Notes: generated from the sequence alone by a model not told the origin. DNA of 64,000 nt from Kitasatospora sp. NBC_01246 (GCF_036226505.1 NZ_CP108484.1:4216001-4280000); one strand, 5' to 3'; shown: positions 1 through 8,611, numbered from the stretch's first letter. Made by a program: numbers and translations.

Positions 1-1122
1 CGCCTTGGCGTCGTCCGGGGTGAAGGCGCGCAGCGCGTGCTGCACCCGGTTGCCCAGCTGGGCGAGCACCTCGGCCGGGACGTCCTTCGGCGTCTGGGTG
101 ACGAAGAAGATCCCGACGCCCTTGGAGCGGATCAGCCGGACGGTCTGGGTGATCGCCTCCCGGAACGCCTTGGAGGCCCCGTTGAAGAGCAGGTGCGCCT
201 CGTCGAAGAAGAACACCAGCTTGGGCTTGTCGAGGTCCCCCACCTCGGGCAGCTCCTGGTAGAGGTCGGCCAGCAGCCACATCAGGAAGGTGGAGAAGAG
301 CCGCGGCCGGTCCTGCACCGCGGGCAGTTCCAGCGCCGAGACGAGGCCCCGCCCGTCCGGGGCGGTCCGCAGCAGCTCGGCGGTGTCGAACTCCGGCTCT
401 CCGAAGAACGCCCCGGCGCCCTCGTTCTCCAGCATGGTGAGCGAGCGCAGGATCACTCCTGCGGTGGCGGCCGACAGCCCGCCGATGCCCTTCAGCTCCT
501 CCTTGCCCTCGGGCGAGGTGAGGAAGGTGATGACGGCGGTGAGGTCCTTGAGGTCGTACAGCTCCAGGCCGTTGCGGTCGGCGTAGTGGAAGACCAGCCC
601 GAGCGAGGACTCCTGGGTCTCGTTCAGGTCGAGCACCTTGGCGAGCAGCAGCGGGCCGAAGCTGGTGACGGTGGCTCGGATCGGAATGCCCGTGCCCAGG
701 CCGCCCAAGGCGTAGAACTCGGTCGGGCAGCCCTGCGCCGACCAGTCCTGGCCGACCTCGGCGGCCCGGGCGGCGGTCCGCTCGCCGGGTGCGCCGGGCG
801 CGGAGATCCCGGAGACGTCGCCCTTGATGTCGGCCAGGAACACCGGCACCCCCTGGGCGGAGAGCTGTTCGGCGATCAGCTGGAGGGTCTTGGTCTTGCC
901 GGTGCCGGTGGCGCCCGCGACCAGCCCGTGCCGGTTGAGCACCCCGAGCGGGATGCGCACCTGGGCGTCCCGGTAGGCGGTGCCGTCCAGCAGCACCGCC
1001 CCGAGGTCGAGGGCGGGCCCGGCGAAGGCGTACCCCTCGGCGATCTCCCGCACCGCGGGCGGGACGACTTCCGGGACGACCTCGGTGCCGGAGGGGGCGG
1101 ACGGCGGCTCGGCGGTGGACAT
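1..1122 (-). CDS. HerA-like helicase/ATPase (DUF853 family), C-terminus cut by window edge
   Basis: Reads on the minus strand from ATG at 1122 and is still open at base 1, so about 374 residues are visible and the C-terminus is missing. A Walker A loop (GATGTGKT) lies near residues 71-78 and a Walker B-type segment (FFFDEAHLL) lies further on, followed by an FFVTQTPKD motif. This is the pattern of the bacterial HerA-like ATPases formerly called DUF853. Known HerA relatives are hexameric DNA-translocating ATPases; the role of the actinobacterial DUF853 branch is not established. There is no signal peptide, so it is cytosolic. It is divergent from the VapB-like gene at 1271, leaving a roughly 150-bp shared promoter region. 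The family call is firm; the biological role is unknown. Confidence 0.9.
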   Translation of the reverse strand, partial: MSTAEPPSAPSGTEVVPEVVPPAVREIAEGYAFAGPALDLGAVLLDGTAYRDAQVRIPLGVLNRHGLVAGATGTGKTKTLQLIAEQLSAQGVPVFLADIKGDVSGISAPGAPGERTAARAAEVGQDWSAQGCPTEFYALGGLGTGIPIRATVTSFGPLLLAKVLDLNETQESSLGLVFHYADRNGLELYDLKDLTAVITFLTSPEGKEELKGIGGLSAATAGVILRSLTMLENEGAGAFFGEPEFDTAELLRTAPDGRGLVSALELPAVQDRPRLFSTFLMWLLADLYQELPEVGDLDKPKLVFFFDEAHLLFNGASKAFREAITQTVRLIRSKGVGIFFVTQTPKDVPAEVLAQLGNRVQHALRAFTPDDAKA

Positions 1123-1270
1123 CGGTGCACACTCCAGGGCACGACTGAGGGGCGACGTTCACGACATTTCCCATGAAACAGCCGCAATCGTCCGCCCGCA
1201 GCTCGCGCCGGTGCGCGTGGCGCGGTCGCGGCTGCTGCGCCATCCGCCGCCCAAACGGTAGGCTTTCCGT

Positions 1271-1567
1271 GTGATCTTCAAGCGCATCGGCAATGGGCGG
1301 CCGTACCCGGATCACGGCCGGACCAGCACCCGCCAGTGGGCGGACGTCGCCCCGCGTCCGGTGCGGCTGGACCAGCTGGTGACCACCAAGGGCCAACTCG
1401 ACCTGGAGACCCTCCTCGCGGAGGACTCCACCTTCTACGGCGATCTCTTCGCCCACGTCGTGAAGTGGCACGGCGACCTCTACCTGGAGGACGGGCTGCA
1501 CCGCGCCGTACGCGCCGCGCTCCAGCAGCGCCAGGTGCTGCACGCCCGCGTCCTCGAAATGGAGTGA
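1271..1567 (+). CDS. VapB-family antitoxin-like conserved protein, orphan
   Basis: A 98-aa protein starting at GTG 1271. A TAGGCT hexamer at 1259-1264 ends seven bases before the GTG, and there is no Shine-Dalgarno, so the transcript is probably leaderless. The protein is strongly conserved in streptomycetes next to an LytR_C gene. I recall automated annotation placing it in the VapB antitoxin family, but I see no clear DNA-binding motif and no PIN-domain (VapC) toxin on either side. A true toxin-antitoxin role is therefore doubtful, and it could be a housekeeping protein that only resembles VapB. High confidence as a gene, low confidence in function. Confidence 0.8.
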   Translation: MIFKRIGNGRPYPDHGRTSTRQWADVAPRPVRLDQLVTTKGQLDLETLLAEDSTFYGDLFAHVVKWHGDLYLEDGLHRAVRAALQQRQVLHARVLEME

Positions 1568-1810
1568 CGGGCCCGTCCCGCACCCCGCGACCCGTGTGGA
1601 CACCGCCCTCCGGCCACCTCCGGAGGGCGGTCCGCGCATGCACCGGTACCCCCGTTCGGGTGCCGGCGTACTCCAGATGATGATCATTTAGTACCTTCGC
1701 AGCCGTCCGGCACTAATCTGCTGACTACGGCCGCAGTCCGTGGCGTACGCCGCCCACCCAGGCCGTTTCCGTCACCCGATCCCCGCCCTGGCACGAGGGG
1801 GAGACAAACC

Positions 1811-2479
1811 GTGAGCATGTTGACTCCCCAAGGCCTGAAGGGGAAGCAGTACCGCGTCACCGGCAACAGCTATCCACGGCTGGGCCGGCCGCCGAAGAAG
1901 AGCCGCAAGGTCCTCGCCCTGATCGGCTCACTGCTCGCCCTGGCCCTGATCGGCCTCGGCGGCGTGCAGCTCTGGGACATCTTCACCGGCAAGGGCAAGA
2001 ACGCCTCCGCCCAGGCCTGCGCGTCGCCCTCGGGCAAACCGCTGGCCGCCCCCACCCCGGACGGCTCGGCCCCGCCCTCCGGCGCCCCCACCGATCCGAA
2101 CGCCATCCCGCAGCCGGCCTCGATCACGGTGAACGTCTACAACGCCACCGCCAAGTCCGGGCTGGCCGCGCGGACCGCCGAGGAGCTAAAGAAGCGCGGC
2201 TTCACCATCGGCAAGGTCGGCAACGCGCCCGCCGAGCTGGACAAGAAGGTGCCCGGCACCGCCCAGGTGGTCGCCGGCCCGGCCGGCGCCGGGGCGTCCA
2301 CCCTGCTCGGCTCCCAGATCGCCGGGGCCCTCACCACGGCGGACGCCCGGACCGACACCACCGTCGACTTCGTGATCGGCGACAGCTACAACGCCCTGCT
2401 GGACGAGACCCAGGCCGCCGCCGCGCTGGCCCTGGCTACCAAACCCACCCCGACCCCGAGCACCACCGGCAGCTGCTGA
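1811..2479 (+). CDS. LytR C-terminal domain membrane protein
   Basis: 222 aa from GTG 1811 with a GGGGGAGA ribosome site seven bases upstream; ATG 1817 is an alternative. The basic cytoplasmic N-terminus (residues 1-33) leads into one membrane helix at about 35-55. A Pro/Ala-rich linker follows, then an LytR_C domain (about 97-190, beginning ITVNVYNATAKSGLA), and a Thr/Pro tail ending SC. LytR_C domains occur on envelope proteins, often fused to LCP cell-wall ligases, but no LCP catalytic domain is present here. It is probably an envelope-associated accessory protein. It lies convergent to upp, with a strong hairpin between them. Confidence 0.85.
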   Translation: MSMLTPQGLKGKQYRVTGNSYPRLGRPPKKSRKVLALIGSLLALALIGLGGVQLWDIFTGKGKNASAQACASPSGKPLAAPTPDGSAPPSGAPTDPNAIPQPASITVNVYNATAKSGLAARTAEELKKRGFTIGKVGNAPAELDKKVPGTAQVVAGPAGAGASTLLGSQIAGALTTADARTDTTVDFVIGDSYNALLDETQAAAALALATKPTPTPSTTGSC

Positions 2480-2496
2480 GCCGGCCCCCGGGCACA

Positions 2497-2529
2497 ACGG
2501 AGCCCCCCGGCACCGCCGGGGGGCTCCGT
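2497..2529. terminator. Bidirectional hairpin terminator
   Basis: A perfect 15-bp stem (ACGGAGCCCCCCGGC) with a three-base loop between the convergent LytR_C gene and upp. There is no clear U-tract, which is usual in streptomycetes. Confidence 0.85.
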
Positions 2530-2552
2530 TCGTCCGTTCGTGGCGCGCGGGC

Positions 2553-3188
2553 TCAGCCCGCGGTGCCGTACAGGCGGTCGCCCGCGTCGCCGAGGCCCGG
2601 GACGATGTAGCCGTTCTCGTTCAGCCGCTCGTCGACGGCGGCGGTCACCACGGTGACGGGCAGCCCGGCAAGTTCCTTCTCCATCACCGCGACGCCCTCG
2701 GGCGCGGCCAGCAGCACCACGGCGGTGACGTCGGTGGCGCCCCGCTCGATCAGCATCCTGATCGCGGCGACCAGCGTGCCGCCGGTGGCCAGCATCGGGT
2801 CGAGCACGTAGACCTGGCGGCCGGAGAGGTCGTCCGGCATCCGGGTGGCGTAGGTGGAGGCCTCCAGGGTCTCCTCGTTGCGCACCATGCCGAGGAAGCC
2901 CACCTCGGCGGTCGGCAGCAGCCGGGTCATCCCGTCCAGCATGCCCAGGCCGGCCCGCAGGATCGGGACGACCAGCGGCCGGGGGTAGCTCAGCCGGGTG
3001 CCGGTGGTGACCGCCACGGGGGTGGTGATCTCCACCTCCTCGGTGCGGACGTCCCTCGTCGCCTCGTACGCGAGGAGGGTCACCAGCTCGTCGGTCAGGC
3101 GACGGAAGGTCGGCGAGTCGGTGCGCTCGTCGCGCAGGGTGGAGAGCTTGTGGGCGACCAGGGGGTGGTCGACGACGTGGATCCGCAT
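2553..3188 (-). CDS. upp: Uracil phosphoribosyltransferase
   Basis: 211 aa. Makes UMP from uracil and PRPP in cytosolic pyrimidine salvage. The PRPP-binding loop VLDPMLATGGT, the early YPRPLVVPILRAG segment and the C-terminal NENGYIVPGLGDAGDR uracil-binding region are all present, and the length is normal for the family. On the minus strand, TAACCT lies six bases before the ATG and there is no Shine-Dalgarno, so a leaderless transcript is likely. In streptomycetes upp sits near tadA and the sigF/sigN pair, as it does here. Confidence 0.97.
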   Translation of the reverse strand: MRIHVVDHPLVAHKLSTLRDERTDSPTFRRLTDELVTLLAYEATRDVRTEEVEITTPVAVTTGTRLSYPRPLVVPILRAGLGMLDGMTRLLPTAEVGFLGMVRNEETLEASTYATRMPDDLSGRQVYVLDPMLATGGTLVAAIRMLIERGATDVTAVVLLAAPEGVAVMEKELAGLPVTVVTAAVDERLNENGYIVPGLGDAGDRLYGTAG

Positions 3189-3372
3189 ACGTCGAGGTTA
3201 GCCCGGCCCCGGACGCCCGTACGCCACCCGGTGGCCCACCGGGCCGGCGCCGCGTCCCGGCGCGGAGCCGACCGGGGTCACCCAGCGATGACGCGCCGTG
3301 ACGCACCGCGAATGTCGGGGCGGAACGTCCTCCTGTGGTATCAATCCGGCCGATCTGGGAAAGTCAGGTCCT

Positions 3373-3609
3373 ATGACGAGCAACCCGAAGAACGGGGACG
3401 GCTCGGCGGACGGGTCCACGGGCCCGTCGGGCGGGCGCTCGGGCCTGCCCCCGGACCACCCGGAGACCGAGGCGGAGCGCCGCAAACGGCGGACGGTGTT
3501 CCTGCGCGAACTCGCCGAGGCGCGCGAACTGCGGGAGCGGGTCCAGCCCCGGCGCACCAAGGAGCGCCGGATGCGCGAAGCGATGCGGATGCGAACCTTC
3601 CGGTTCTGA
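3373..3609 (+). CDS. Small basic conserved protein
   Basis: 78 aa from ATG 3373. The N-terminal half is Gly/Ser/Asp-rich and looks disordered. The C-terminal half (about 35-78) is very Arg/Glu-rich (AERRKRRTVFLRELAEARELRERV), likely a helical, nucleic-acid- or membrane-surface-binding tail. No catalytic motif or membrane segment. I chose ATG 3373 over an upstream in-frame ATG at 3298 because the upstream part looks like non-coding leader. Position between upp and tadA is typical of streptomycetes. Function unknown. Confidence 0.7.
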   Translation: MTSNPKNGDGSADGSTGPSGGRSGLPPDHPETEAERRKRRTVFLRELAEARELRERVQPRRTKERRMREAMRMRTFRF

Positions 3610-3862
3610 CGGGCCCGCGGCGCGCCCACCGGGATTCGACGGCGCGCACCCGGCGCACCCGGCGCCCGTTCACCGGCTCCGGGCCGGCCCTTCCGACACG
3701 ACCTGCAAAGACGCGCTGCCGAACACTCCCCGCAAAGCCGGGCTTTCTGTCACGATTCCGAGGGGACGGTCCGAACAGCGGGCCGCCTCTGGCGCGGGGG
3801 CGGCCAGATTCCGCGTTGCCCGGAGCGCCGAGCCGAGACCGATGATCTTGGGAGTGTCCCTG

Positions 3863-4420
3863 GTGGCGTACTTCGCTGCAGTGCTTGCTCGCACCGAGGA
3901 CGGGTGGGATGTGAGCGAGACGGAACTCGACGACGTCGAAACCCTGGCGGACCTGGCCGATCTGGCCCGCGAAGCCGCCCAGGACGACGACAGCGTCCTG
4001 GTCTTCATCGAACAGGAGGACGTCTGGTTCGCCATCGTCCGGGTCGACGGTGAGGAGGACCCGCGGATCTTCGTGTCGGACGGCGCCGCCGCCGCCCGCA
4101 GCAGCTACGGCTCCGTCCTCACCGACGAGCTGGTCGACCAGGCCGGCGAGAGCGAGTTCGGCGACCTCGACAACCTGGTCGCCGAGCTGGAGGACGAGGA
4201 GGCGCAGGCCTCGGCCGGGCAGGAGGACGAGGACGGCGACGCGGACGCCCGCGGCGGCGTCCCGGTCGGCCCGCTCGGCGACGCCCACCTGCTCACCGAG
4301 TTCGGCCTGCCGTCCGAGGAGCTGCTCGCCCTCAGCGGCGAGGGCGCGGTGCCGGGCGACGCCCTGGAGGAGATCGCCGAGGCCCTCGGCTGCGGCGAGG
4401 TCCTGGAGGCCGTCCGGTAA
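3863..4420 (+). CDS. tRNA adenosine deaminase-associated protein
   Basis: 185 aa from GTG 3863, eight bases after GGGAG; an in-frame ATG at 3842 is possible but lacks a ribosome site. The protein is very acidic, with long Asp/Glu runs (VETLADLADLAREAAQDDD; EDEEAQASAGQEDEDGD). It has no membrane segment or known catalytic motif. The name comes from its constant position just upstream of tadA, here with a 40-bp gap, so the two are probably co-transcribed. A direct role in tRNA editing has not been shown from sequence; it could be a folding or binding partner of TadA. Confidence 0.85.
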   Translation: MAYFAAVLARTEDGWDVSETELDDVETLADLADLAREAAQDDDSVLVFIEQEDVWFAIVRVDGEEDPRIFVSDGAAAARSSYGSVLTDELVDQAGESEFGDLDNLVAELEDEEAQASAGQEDEDGDADARGGVPVGPLGDAHLLTEFGLPSEELLALSGEGAVPGDALEEIAEALGCGEVLEAVR

Positions 4421-4460
4421 CGGGCCGGTGCCCCTCGCCGAATGCCGGACACTGGATGCC

Positions 4461-4976
4461 ATGCCGTCCGCGTCCACCCGCCAGATAGCCCCGCTCCCCG
4501 CCCCCGTCCGCCCCGACCCGGTCCGCGACCGCTGGGCGGCGCCGATGCGCCTCGCCATCGCCGAGGCCGCCCTGGCGCCGGCCACCGGGGACGTCCCGGT
4601 CGGGGCGCTCGTCCTGGGCCCGGACGGCGAGGTGATCGGACGCGGCCACAACGCGCGCGAGGCGGTCGGCGACCCGACCGCCCACGCCGAGGTGGTCGCC
4701 GTCCGGGAGGCCGCAGCCGCGCTCGGGGAGTGGCGGCTCGTCGGCTGCACCCTCGTCGTCACCCTGGAGCCCTGCACCATGTGCGCGGGCGCCCTCGTGC
4801 TCTCCCGGATCGACCGGGTGGTCTACGGCGCCCTCGACGAGAAGGCCGGCGCCGCCGGCTCGCTCTTCGACGTGATGCGCGACCGCCGGCTCAACCACCG
4901 CCCCGAGGTGATCCCGGGCGTCCTCGCCGACGAGTGCGGCGAGCAGCTCCGCGCGTTCTTCGAGAACCACCGCTGA
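4461..4976 (+). CDS. tadA: tRNA(adenine34) deaminase TadA
   Basis: 171 aa. Deaminates A34 to inosine in tRNA-Arg(ACG) in the cytosol, letting it read CGU, CGC and CGA. The zinc-dependent deaminase signature is complete: TAHAEVVAVREAA supplies the metal-binding His and catalytic Glu, and PCTMCAGAL supplies the two Cys ligands. The first 28 residues before MRLAIAEAALAPATG are a Pro-rich extension beyond the usual TadA start, so translation could instead begin at ATG 4545. It is followed by a tRNA-Ser gene. The substrate tRNA is present twice in this window at 28.1-28.3 kb. Confidence 0.95.
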   Translation: MPSASTRQIAPLPAPVRPDPVRDRWAAPMRLAIAEAALAPATGDVPVGALVLGPDGEVIGRGHNAREAVGDPTAHAEVVAVREAAAALGEWRLVGCTLVVTLEPCTMCAGALVLSRIDRVVYGALDEKAGAAGSLFDVMRDRRLNHRPEVIPGVLADECGEQLRAFFENHR

Positions 4977-5045
4977 ACGCGGCCGCCGGCCGCCGTCCCG
5001 ATACGGATTTCGTGACCTCGCCACCCGTCCGGTAGAGTTCCCCTC

Positions 5046-5135
5046 GGTAGCGTGTCCGAGCGGCCAAAGGAGCACGCCTCGAAAGCGTGTGTGGGGGCAA
5101 CTTCACCGTGGGTTCGAATCCCACCGCTACCGCCA
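5046..5135 (+). tRNA. tRNA-Ser (anticodon CGA)
   Basis: Acceptor stem GGTAGCG/CGCTACC, anticodon loop CTCGAAA giving anticodon CGA, a long class II variable arm, T-loop TTCGAAT, discriminator G and an encoded CCA end. It reads the UCG codon. An adjacent hairpin at 5141-5176 would terminate the transcript. Confidence 0.97.
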
Positions 5136-5140
5136 GCAGC

Positions 5141-5176
5141 ACGAGGGCCCCGACCGGAGACGGTCGGGGCCCTCGT
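5141..5176 (+). terminator. Terminator after tRNA-Ser(CGA)
   Basis: A perfect 16-bp stem (ACGAGGGCCCCGACCG) with a GAGA tetraloop, starting six bases after the tRNA. Confidence 0.9.
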
Positions 5177-5586
5177 CGTTCCCGCGCACCCTCGGGCGCG
5201 GAAGGGCTCCGCACCCGGGGCCGATGACCACCAACGCCCGGCGAGTACGGAGCCTGGAGGGGGAGCGGCTCGGGGGACCAACCGCTCCCCCGGCGGAGTC
5301 CCACAACCGGCGCCGCGTCGGGGGGAAGTCGCGGCGACCGGTCCCACAGCGGGGAGCTCCGGATCCACATGCCGGGGGATTCCTGCCAGATCCGCGGCAC
5401 ACCACCCATCCTGCGCGACGGTCCGCCCCCGGGCACCCGGAGAAAGGCCCCACTCCCGGGGACCTTCGTCCCGCCGGGTGAACGCGTCGCACACTTGATG
5501 GGCCGTCCGGTGGATAAGCTGCGCTCTGCAGAGGGCCGCTCGGGGACCGAATGGCGGCGGCCCACAGCAGGGAGGAAGGTCACCGG
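5177..5586. other. Gene-free region
   Basis: About 410 bp without a credible gene. Open frames here are shadows with poor codon pattern. The region should hold the promoter of the 54-aa protein that follows; I see no convincing promoter match. Confidence 0.6.
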
Positions 5587-5751
5587 ATGGCGCAGGCGAA
5601 GAAGATCGGCATGGTCCTCCTGCTCATCTTCGTGCTCTACACGATCATCACCTCGCCCGCCCGCGCGGCCGAGCTGGTCCAGCTGGGGTTCGAGGGCATC
5701 TCGAACGCCGCCAAAGCGGTCGGCACCTTCATGACCGGGCTGGTGAAGTAG
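5587..5751 (+). CDS. Small single-pass membrane protein
   Basis: 54 aa from ATG 5587, with a good GGGAGGAAGG ribosome site seven bases upstream. One membrane helix at about residues 8-24 (MVLLLIFVLYTIITSP) is followed by an amphipathic C-terminal helix (ELVQLGFEGISNAAKAVGTF). Tiny membrane proteins like this are conserved in streptomycetes near sigF/sigN. No function is known. The strong ribosome site and conserved composition argue it is real. Confidence 0.75.
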   Translation: MAQAKKIGMVLLLIFVLYTIITSPARAAELVQLGFEGISNAAKAVGTFMTGLVK

Positions 5752-5836
5752 CGGACCAGGGGGCGGTCCTCCGGCCCCGGCTGCTCCGGCTACGGTGTGC
5801 GGGACCCTCAGTCCCCCGTCCGCGAGGAGCGGCATC

Positions 5837-6130
5837 GTGATCCGGCACCTGGTCCTGTTCAAGCTCAACGAAGGCGTCAGCAAGGACGACGAGCGGGCGC
5901 TCGCCGGCGCCGAGGCCTTCGAGGCGCTCGGCCCGGTCATCCCCGAGCTGCGCGAGTGGGAGTGCGGCTGGAACACCACCGAGCGCGACATCGCCCACGA
6001 CTACGCGATCAACAGCCTGGTCGAGGACCGTGCGGCGCTGCAGGCCTACCTCACCCACCCGGCCCACCAGGCCGCGGCCGGTCAGTGGCGGGAGTTCGCC
6101 ACCTGGGTGATCGCCGACATCGAGGTCTGA
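5837..6130 (+). CDS. Dabb (stress-responsive alpha/beta barrel) family protein
   Basis: 97 aa from GTG 5837 with GAGGAG six bases upstream. It begins IRHLVLFKLNEG and has the HDYAINSLVEDRAALQAYLTHPAHQ core of the Dabb ferredoxin-like fold. Such proteins are dimeric, cytosolic and sometimes act as small lyases or cyclases, but most, including this one, have no assigned substrate. A strong hairpin follows directly, so the transcript probably ends here, separate from the sigma factor downstream. Confidence 0.85.
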   Translation: MIRHLVLFKLNEGVSKDDERALAGAEAFEALGPVIPELREWECGWNTTERDIAHDYAINSLVEDRAALQAYLTHPAHQAAAGQWREFATWVIADIEV

Positions 6131-6156
6131 CCCCGGGCCGTCCCCCGGACGGCCGC

Positions 6157-6189
6157 AGGCGCCCCGCCCGGGGGCCGGGCGGGGCGCCT
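6157..6189 (+). terminator. Hairpin terminator after the Dabb gene
   Basis: A 15-bp G/C stem (AGGCGCCCCGCCCGG paired with CCGGGCGGGGCGCCT) 27 bases downstream of the stop codon. Confidence 0.85.
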
Positions 6190-6401
6190 TGCGCTGTCCG
6201 GAAACCGCCCCCGGCCCCGCGCCACCCCGGGGGCCGGGTGGCGCACCGGCGCAGCACCAACACACCTCCCCTCGGTACTTGCCCGACCTGCGCCCGGCTT
6301 GTGATGCTATGACCGGTTTTGCCGGACACGGCGAGGTGGTGAATCGAGCCGCGACACCCGATCCGCAAGTCCCACCGTTTGTCGACTTTGGGAGGGGTGA
6401 C

Positions 6402-7466
6402 GTGTCCGTGCGGACACCAGGGAGTGCGCCGGACACCGGCACCGGCCAAGCCGCCGGGCAGATCACCGCGGAGACCGTCGTCCAGGCCGTCGTCCAGACC
6501 GCCGGACCGACCACCGCCCAGGCCCCGATGCAGGCCCCGGCCCAGGCCCCGGCCCCGGCGCAGGCGCAGGCGCAGGCGCAGGCGCAGGCCGCCGCACCGG
6601 ACGCCGGTCGCCCGGCGCCCCCGCCCGGGGACGAGGTCCTGGCCACCGTCATCGGCCCGGCCGGCGAGCTCCGCCCGGACGGCCTGCGCGGCCCCGGCGG
6701 CCGCCCGGTGGTGGACGTCCGGACGCTCACCCGGGTGCTGTTCGAGCGGCTCGCCGAACTGCCCCCGGACGCCCCCGAGCGGGAGCGGGTCCGGGCGGCG
6801 CTGATCGAGGTCAACATCCCGCTGGTGCGCTACGCGGCCACCCGCTTCCGCAGCCGCAGCGAGCCGATGGAGGACGTCGTCCAGGTCGGCACGATCGGCC
6901 TGATCAACGCGATCGACCGGTTCGACCCGAACCGCGGCGTGCAGTTCCCGACCTACGCGCTGCCGACCATCCTGGGCGAGATCAAGCGCTACTTCCGCGA
7001 CAACGTCCGCACCATGCACGTCCCGCGCCGGCTCCAGGAGCTCTGGGTCCAGGTCAGCGGCGCGATGGAGGAGCTGACGGTGGTGCACGGACGGGCCCCC
7101 AAGGTGCCCGAGATCGCCGCCAGCCTGCGCATCCCGGAGGAGGACGTCCGGGCCTGCCTGGACGCCGGCCGGGCCTACAACGCGGCCTCCCTGGAGGCGG
7201 CCCAGGAGCACGAGGGCGGGCTCGCCCTGCTGGACCGGCTCGGCTACGAGGACTCGGCGCTGGCCGAGGTCGAGCACCGGGACATGGTCCGCCACCTGCT
7301 GGTCCAGCTGCCCGAGCGGGAGCGGCGGATCGTCATGCTGCGGTTCTTCGCCAATCTGACGCAGTCCCAGATCAGCACCGAGCTGGGAATGTCGCAGATG
7401 CACGTCTCGCGCCTGCTCTCGCGGATCCTGACCAGGCTTCGGACCGGCAATTCCTGGGAAGACTGA
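6402..7466 (+). CDS. sigF: SigF-type RNA polymerase sigma factor
   Basis: 354 aa from GTG 6402, six bases after GGAGG; the frame is open further upstream but without a ribosome site. Residues 1-100 are a disordered Gln/Ala/Pro extension including a QAQAQAQAQAQ run. Regions 2-4 of a group-3 (SigB/F/G) sigma factor follow: MEDVVQVGTIGLINAIDRFD and GEIKRYFRDNVRTMHVPRR (region 2/3), and a region 4 helix-turn-helix NLTQSQISTELGMSQMHVSRLL. In S. coelicolor, sigF (late sporulation, spore maturation) and sigN are neighbours, matching the tandem arrangement here. No anti-sigma gene is adjacent, so partner-switching control must come from elsewhere. Which of the two is orthologous to sigF rests on synteny and the downstream position of the other. 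Confidence 0.9.
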   Translation: MSVRTPGSAPDTGTGQAAGQITAETVVQAVVQTAGPTTAQAPMQAPAQAPAPAQAQAQAQAQAAAPDAGRPAPPPGDEVLATVIGPAGELRPDGLRGPGGRPVVDVRTLTRVLFERLAELPPDAPERERVRAALIEVNIPLVRYAATRFRSRSEPMEDVVQVGTIGLINAIDRFDPNRGVQFPTYALPTILGEIKRYFRDNVRTMHVPRRLQELWVQVSGAMEELTVVHGRAPKVPEIAASLRIPEEDVRACLDAGRAYNAASLEAAQEHEGGLALLDRLGYEDSALAEVEHRDMVRHLLVQLPERERRIVMLRFFANLTQSQISTELGMSQMHVSRLLSRILTRLRTGNSWED

Positions 7467-7556
7467 CCTTCACAATCCCGGACAGAACACCGCGAACCAC
7501 TGGGCCCGCCCGGGATTGCTGCGCGTTACCGCCGCGTGACGTCTTGCGACCTTCGG

Positions 7557-7582
7557 GTTTGCCGGGGACCGTGTTCCGGTAT
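7557..7582 (+). promoter_or_regulatory. Candidate SigB-family promoter of the second sigma gene
   Basis: GTTT at 7557-7560, a 16-bp spacer, then CGGTAT at 7577-7582, one base off the GGGTAY -10 element. The spacing fits the SigB-type consensus, and the site lies 75 bp upstream of the start codon. It suggests auto- or cross-regulation between the tandem sigma factors. Inference from pattern only. Confidence 0.4.
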
Positions 7583-7656
7583 GCAGGGGGAGGGCGTCCT
7601 CGGGAACCACCGCGCGACGGAATCCGTTCAACTGTCAGTCACAAGGGGGTGGGTGC

Positions 7657-8583
7657 ATGTCCGGAGACCTGGGCACTGCGGAGATCCACGCTGGTCAGGC
7701 CCATGGCACCGCGGTCGCCGTCGACCGGATCCCGCTCCAGCGGGGCCCGGACGCACCGTCCGTCGCCGAGATCGACCCCGCGGAGGCCGCCGCCGCCGCG
7801 CCGCAGGCGCCGCCGGGCCCCGGGCTGGACACCCGGACGCTCTCGCGCTCGCTCTTCCAGCGGCTCGCCGCCCTGGAGGCCGACAGCGCCGAGCACACCT
7901 ACGTCCGTGACACCCTGATCGAGCTCAACCTGCCGCTGGTCCGGTACGCCTCCGCGCGCTTCCGCAGCCGCAACGAGCCGATGGAGGACATCGTCCAGGT
8001 CGGCACGATCGGCCTGATCAAGGCGATCGACCGGTTCGACCCGAACCGCGGGGTGGAGTTCCCCACCTTCGCGATGCCGACGGTGGTCGGCGAGATCAAG
8101 CGCTTCTTCCGGGACACCAGCTGGTCGGTCCGGGTGCCCCGGCGACTGCAGGAGCTGCGGCTGGCGCTCACCAAGGCCGGTGACGACCTGGCCCAGAAGC
8201 TGGACCGCTCCCCCACCGTCGCCGAGCTGGCCGTCTGCCTCGGCGTCAGCGAGGAGGACGTGGTCGAGGGGCTCGCGGTGGGCAACGCCTACACCGCCAG
8301 CTCCCTGGACTCCAGCCCCGGCGAGGAGGACGGCGACGGCCCGCTGGCCGAGCGGCTCGGCTACGAGGACCTCGCGCTGGAAGGCGTGGAGTACCGCGAG
8401 TCGCTGAAGCCGCTGCTGGCCAAGCTCCCGCCGCGCGAGCGCCGGATCATCATGCTGCGGTTCTTCGGCAACCTCACCCAGTCGCAGATCGGCGAGGAGA
8501 TCGGCATCTCCCAGATGCACGTCTCCCGACTGCTGACCAGGACCCTCACACAGCTGCGCGAGGGCCTGATCAGCGAGGGGTGA
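7657..8583 (+). CDS. sigN: SigN-type RNA polymerase sigma factor
   Basis: 308 aa from ATG 7657, with a GGGGG run seven bases upstream. It is closely related to the sigma factor just upstream: MEDIVQVGTIGLIKAIDRFD, GEIKRFFRDTSWSVRVPRRLQEL and NLTQSQIGEEIGISQMHVSRLL match almost residue for residue, so the pair arose by tandem duplication. The N-terminal 60 residues are unrelated. In S. coelicolor the equivalent SigN acts in the aerial-hypha subapical region during sporulation. A SigB-type promoter-like element sits upstream. It is tail-to-tail with the phosphatase gene, only 28 bp away. Confidence 0.88.
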   Translation: MSGDLGTAEIHAGQAHGTAVAVDRIPLQRGPDAPSVAEIDPAEAAAAAPQAPPGPGLDTRTLSRSLFQRLAALEADSAEHTYVRDTLIELNLPLVRYASARFRSRNEPMEDIVQVGTIGLIKAIDRFDPNRGVEFPTFAMPTVVGEIKRFFRDTSWSVRVPRRLQELRLALTKAGDDLAQKLDRSPTVAELAVCLGVSEEDVVEGLAVGNAYTASSLDSSPGEEDGDGPLAERLGYEDLALEGVEYRESLKPLLAKLPPRERRIIMLRFFGNLTQSQIGEEIGISQMHVSRLLTRTLTQLREGLISEG

Positions 8584-8611
8584 GCCGGGGCCCGGGCCGG
8601 GCCGGGGCGAC

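Noticed and set aside
1271..1567. A toxin-antitoxin operon
   Set aside because: No toxin frame with PIN residues or another toxin fold was found on either side.
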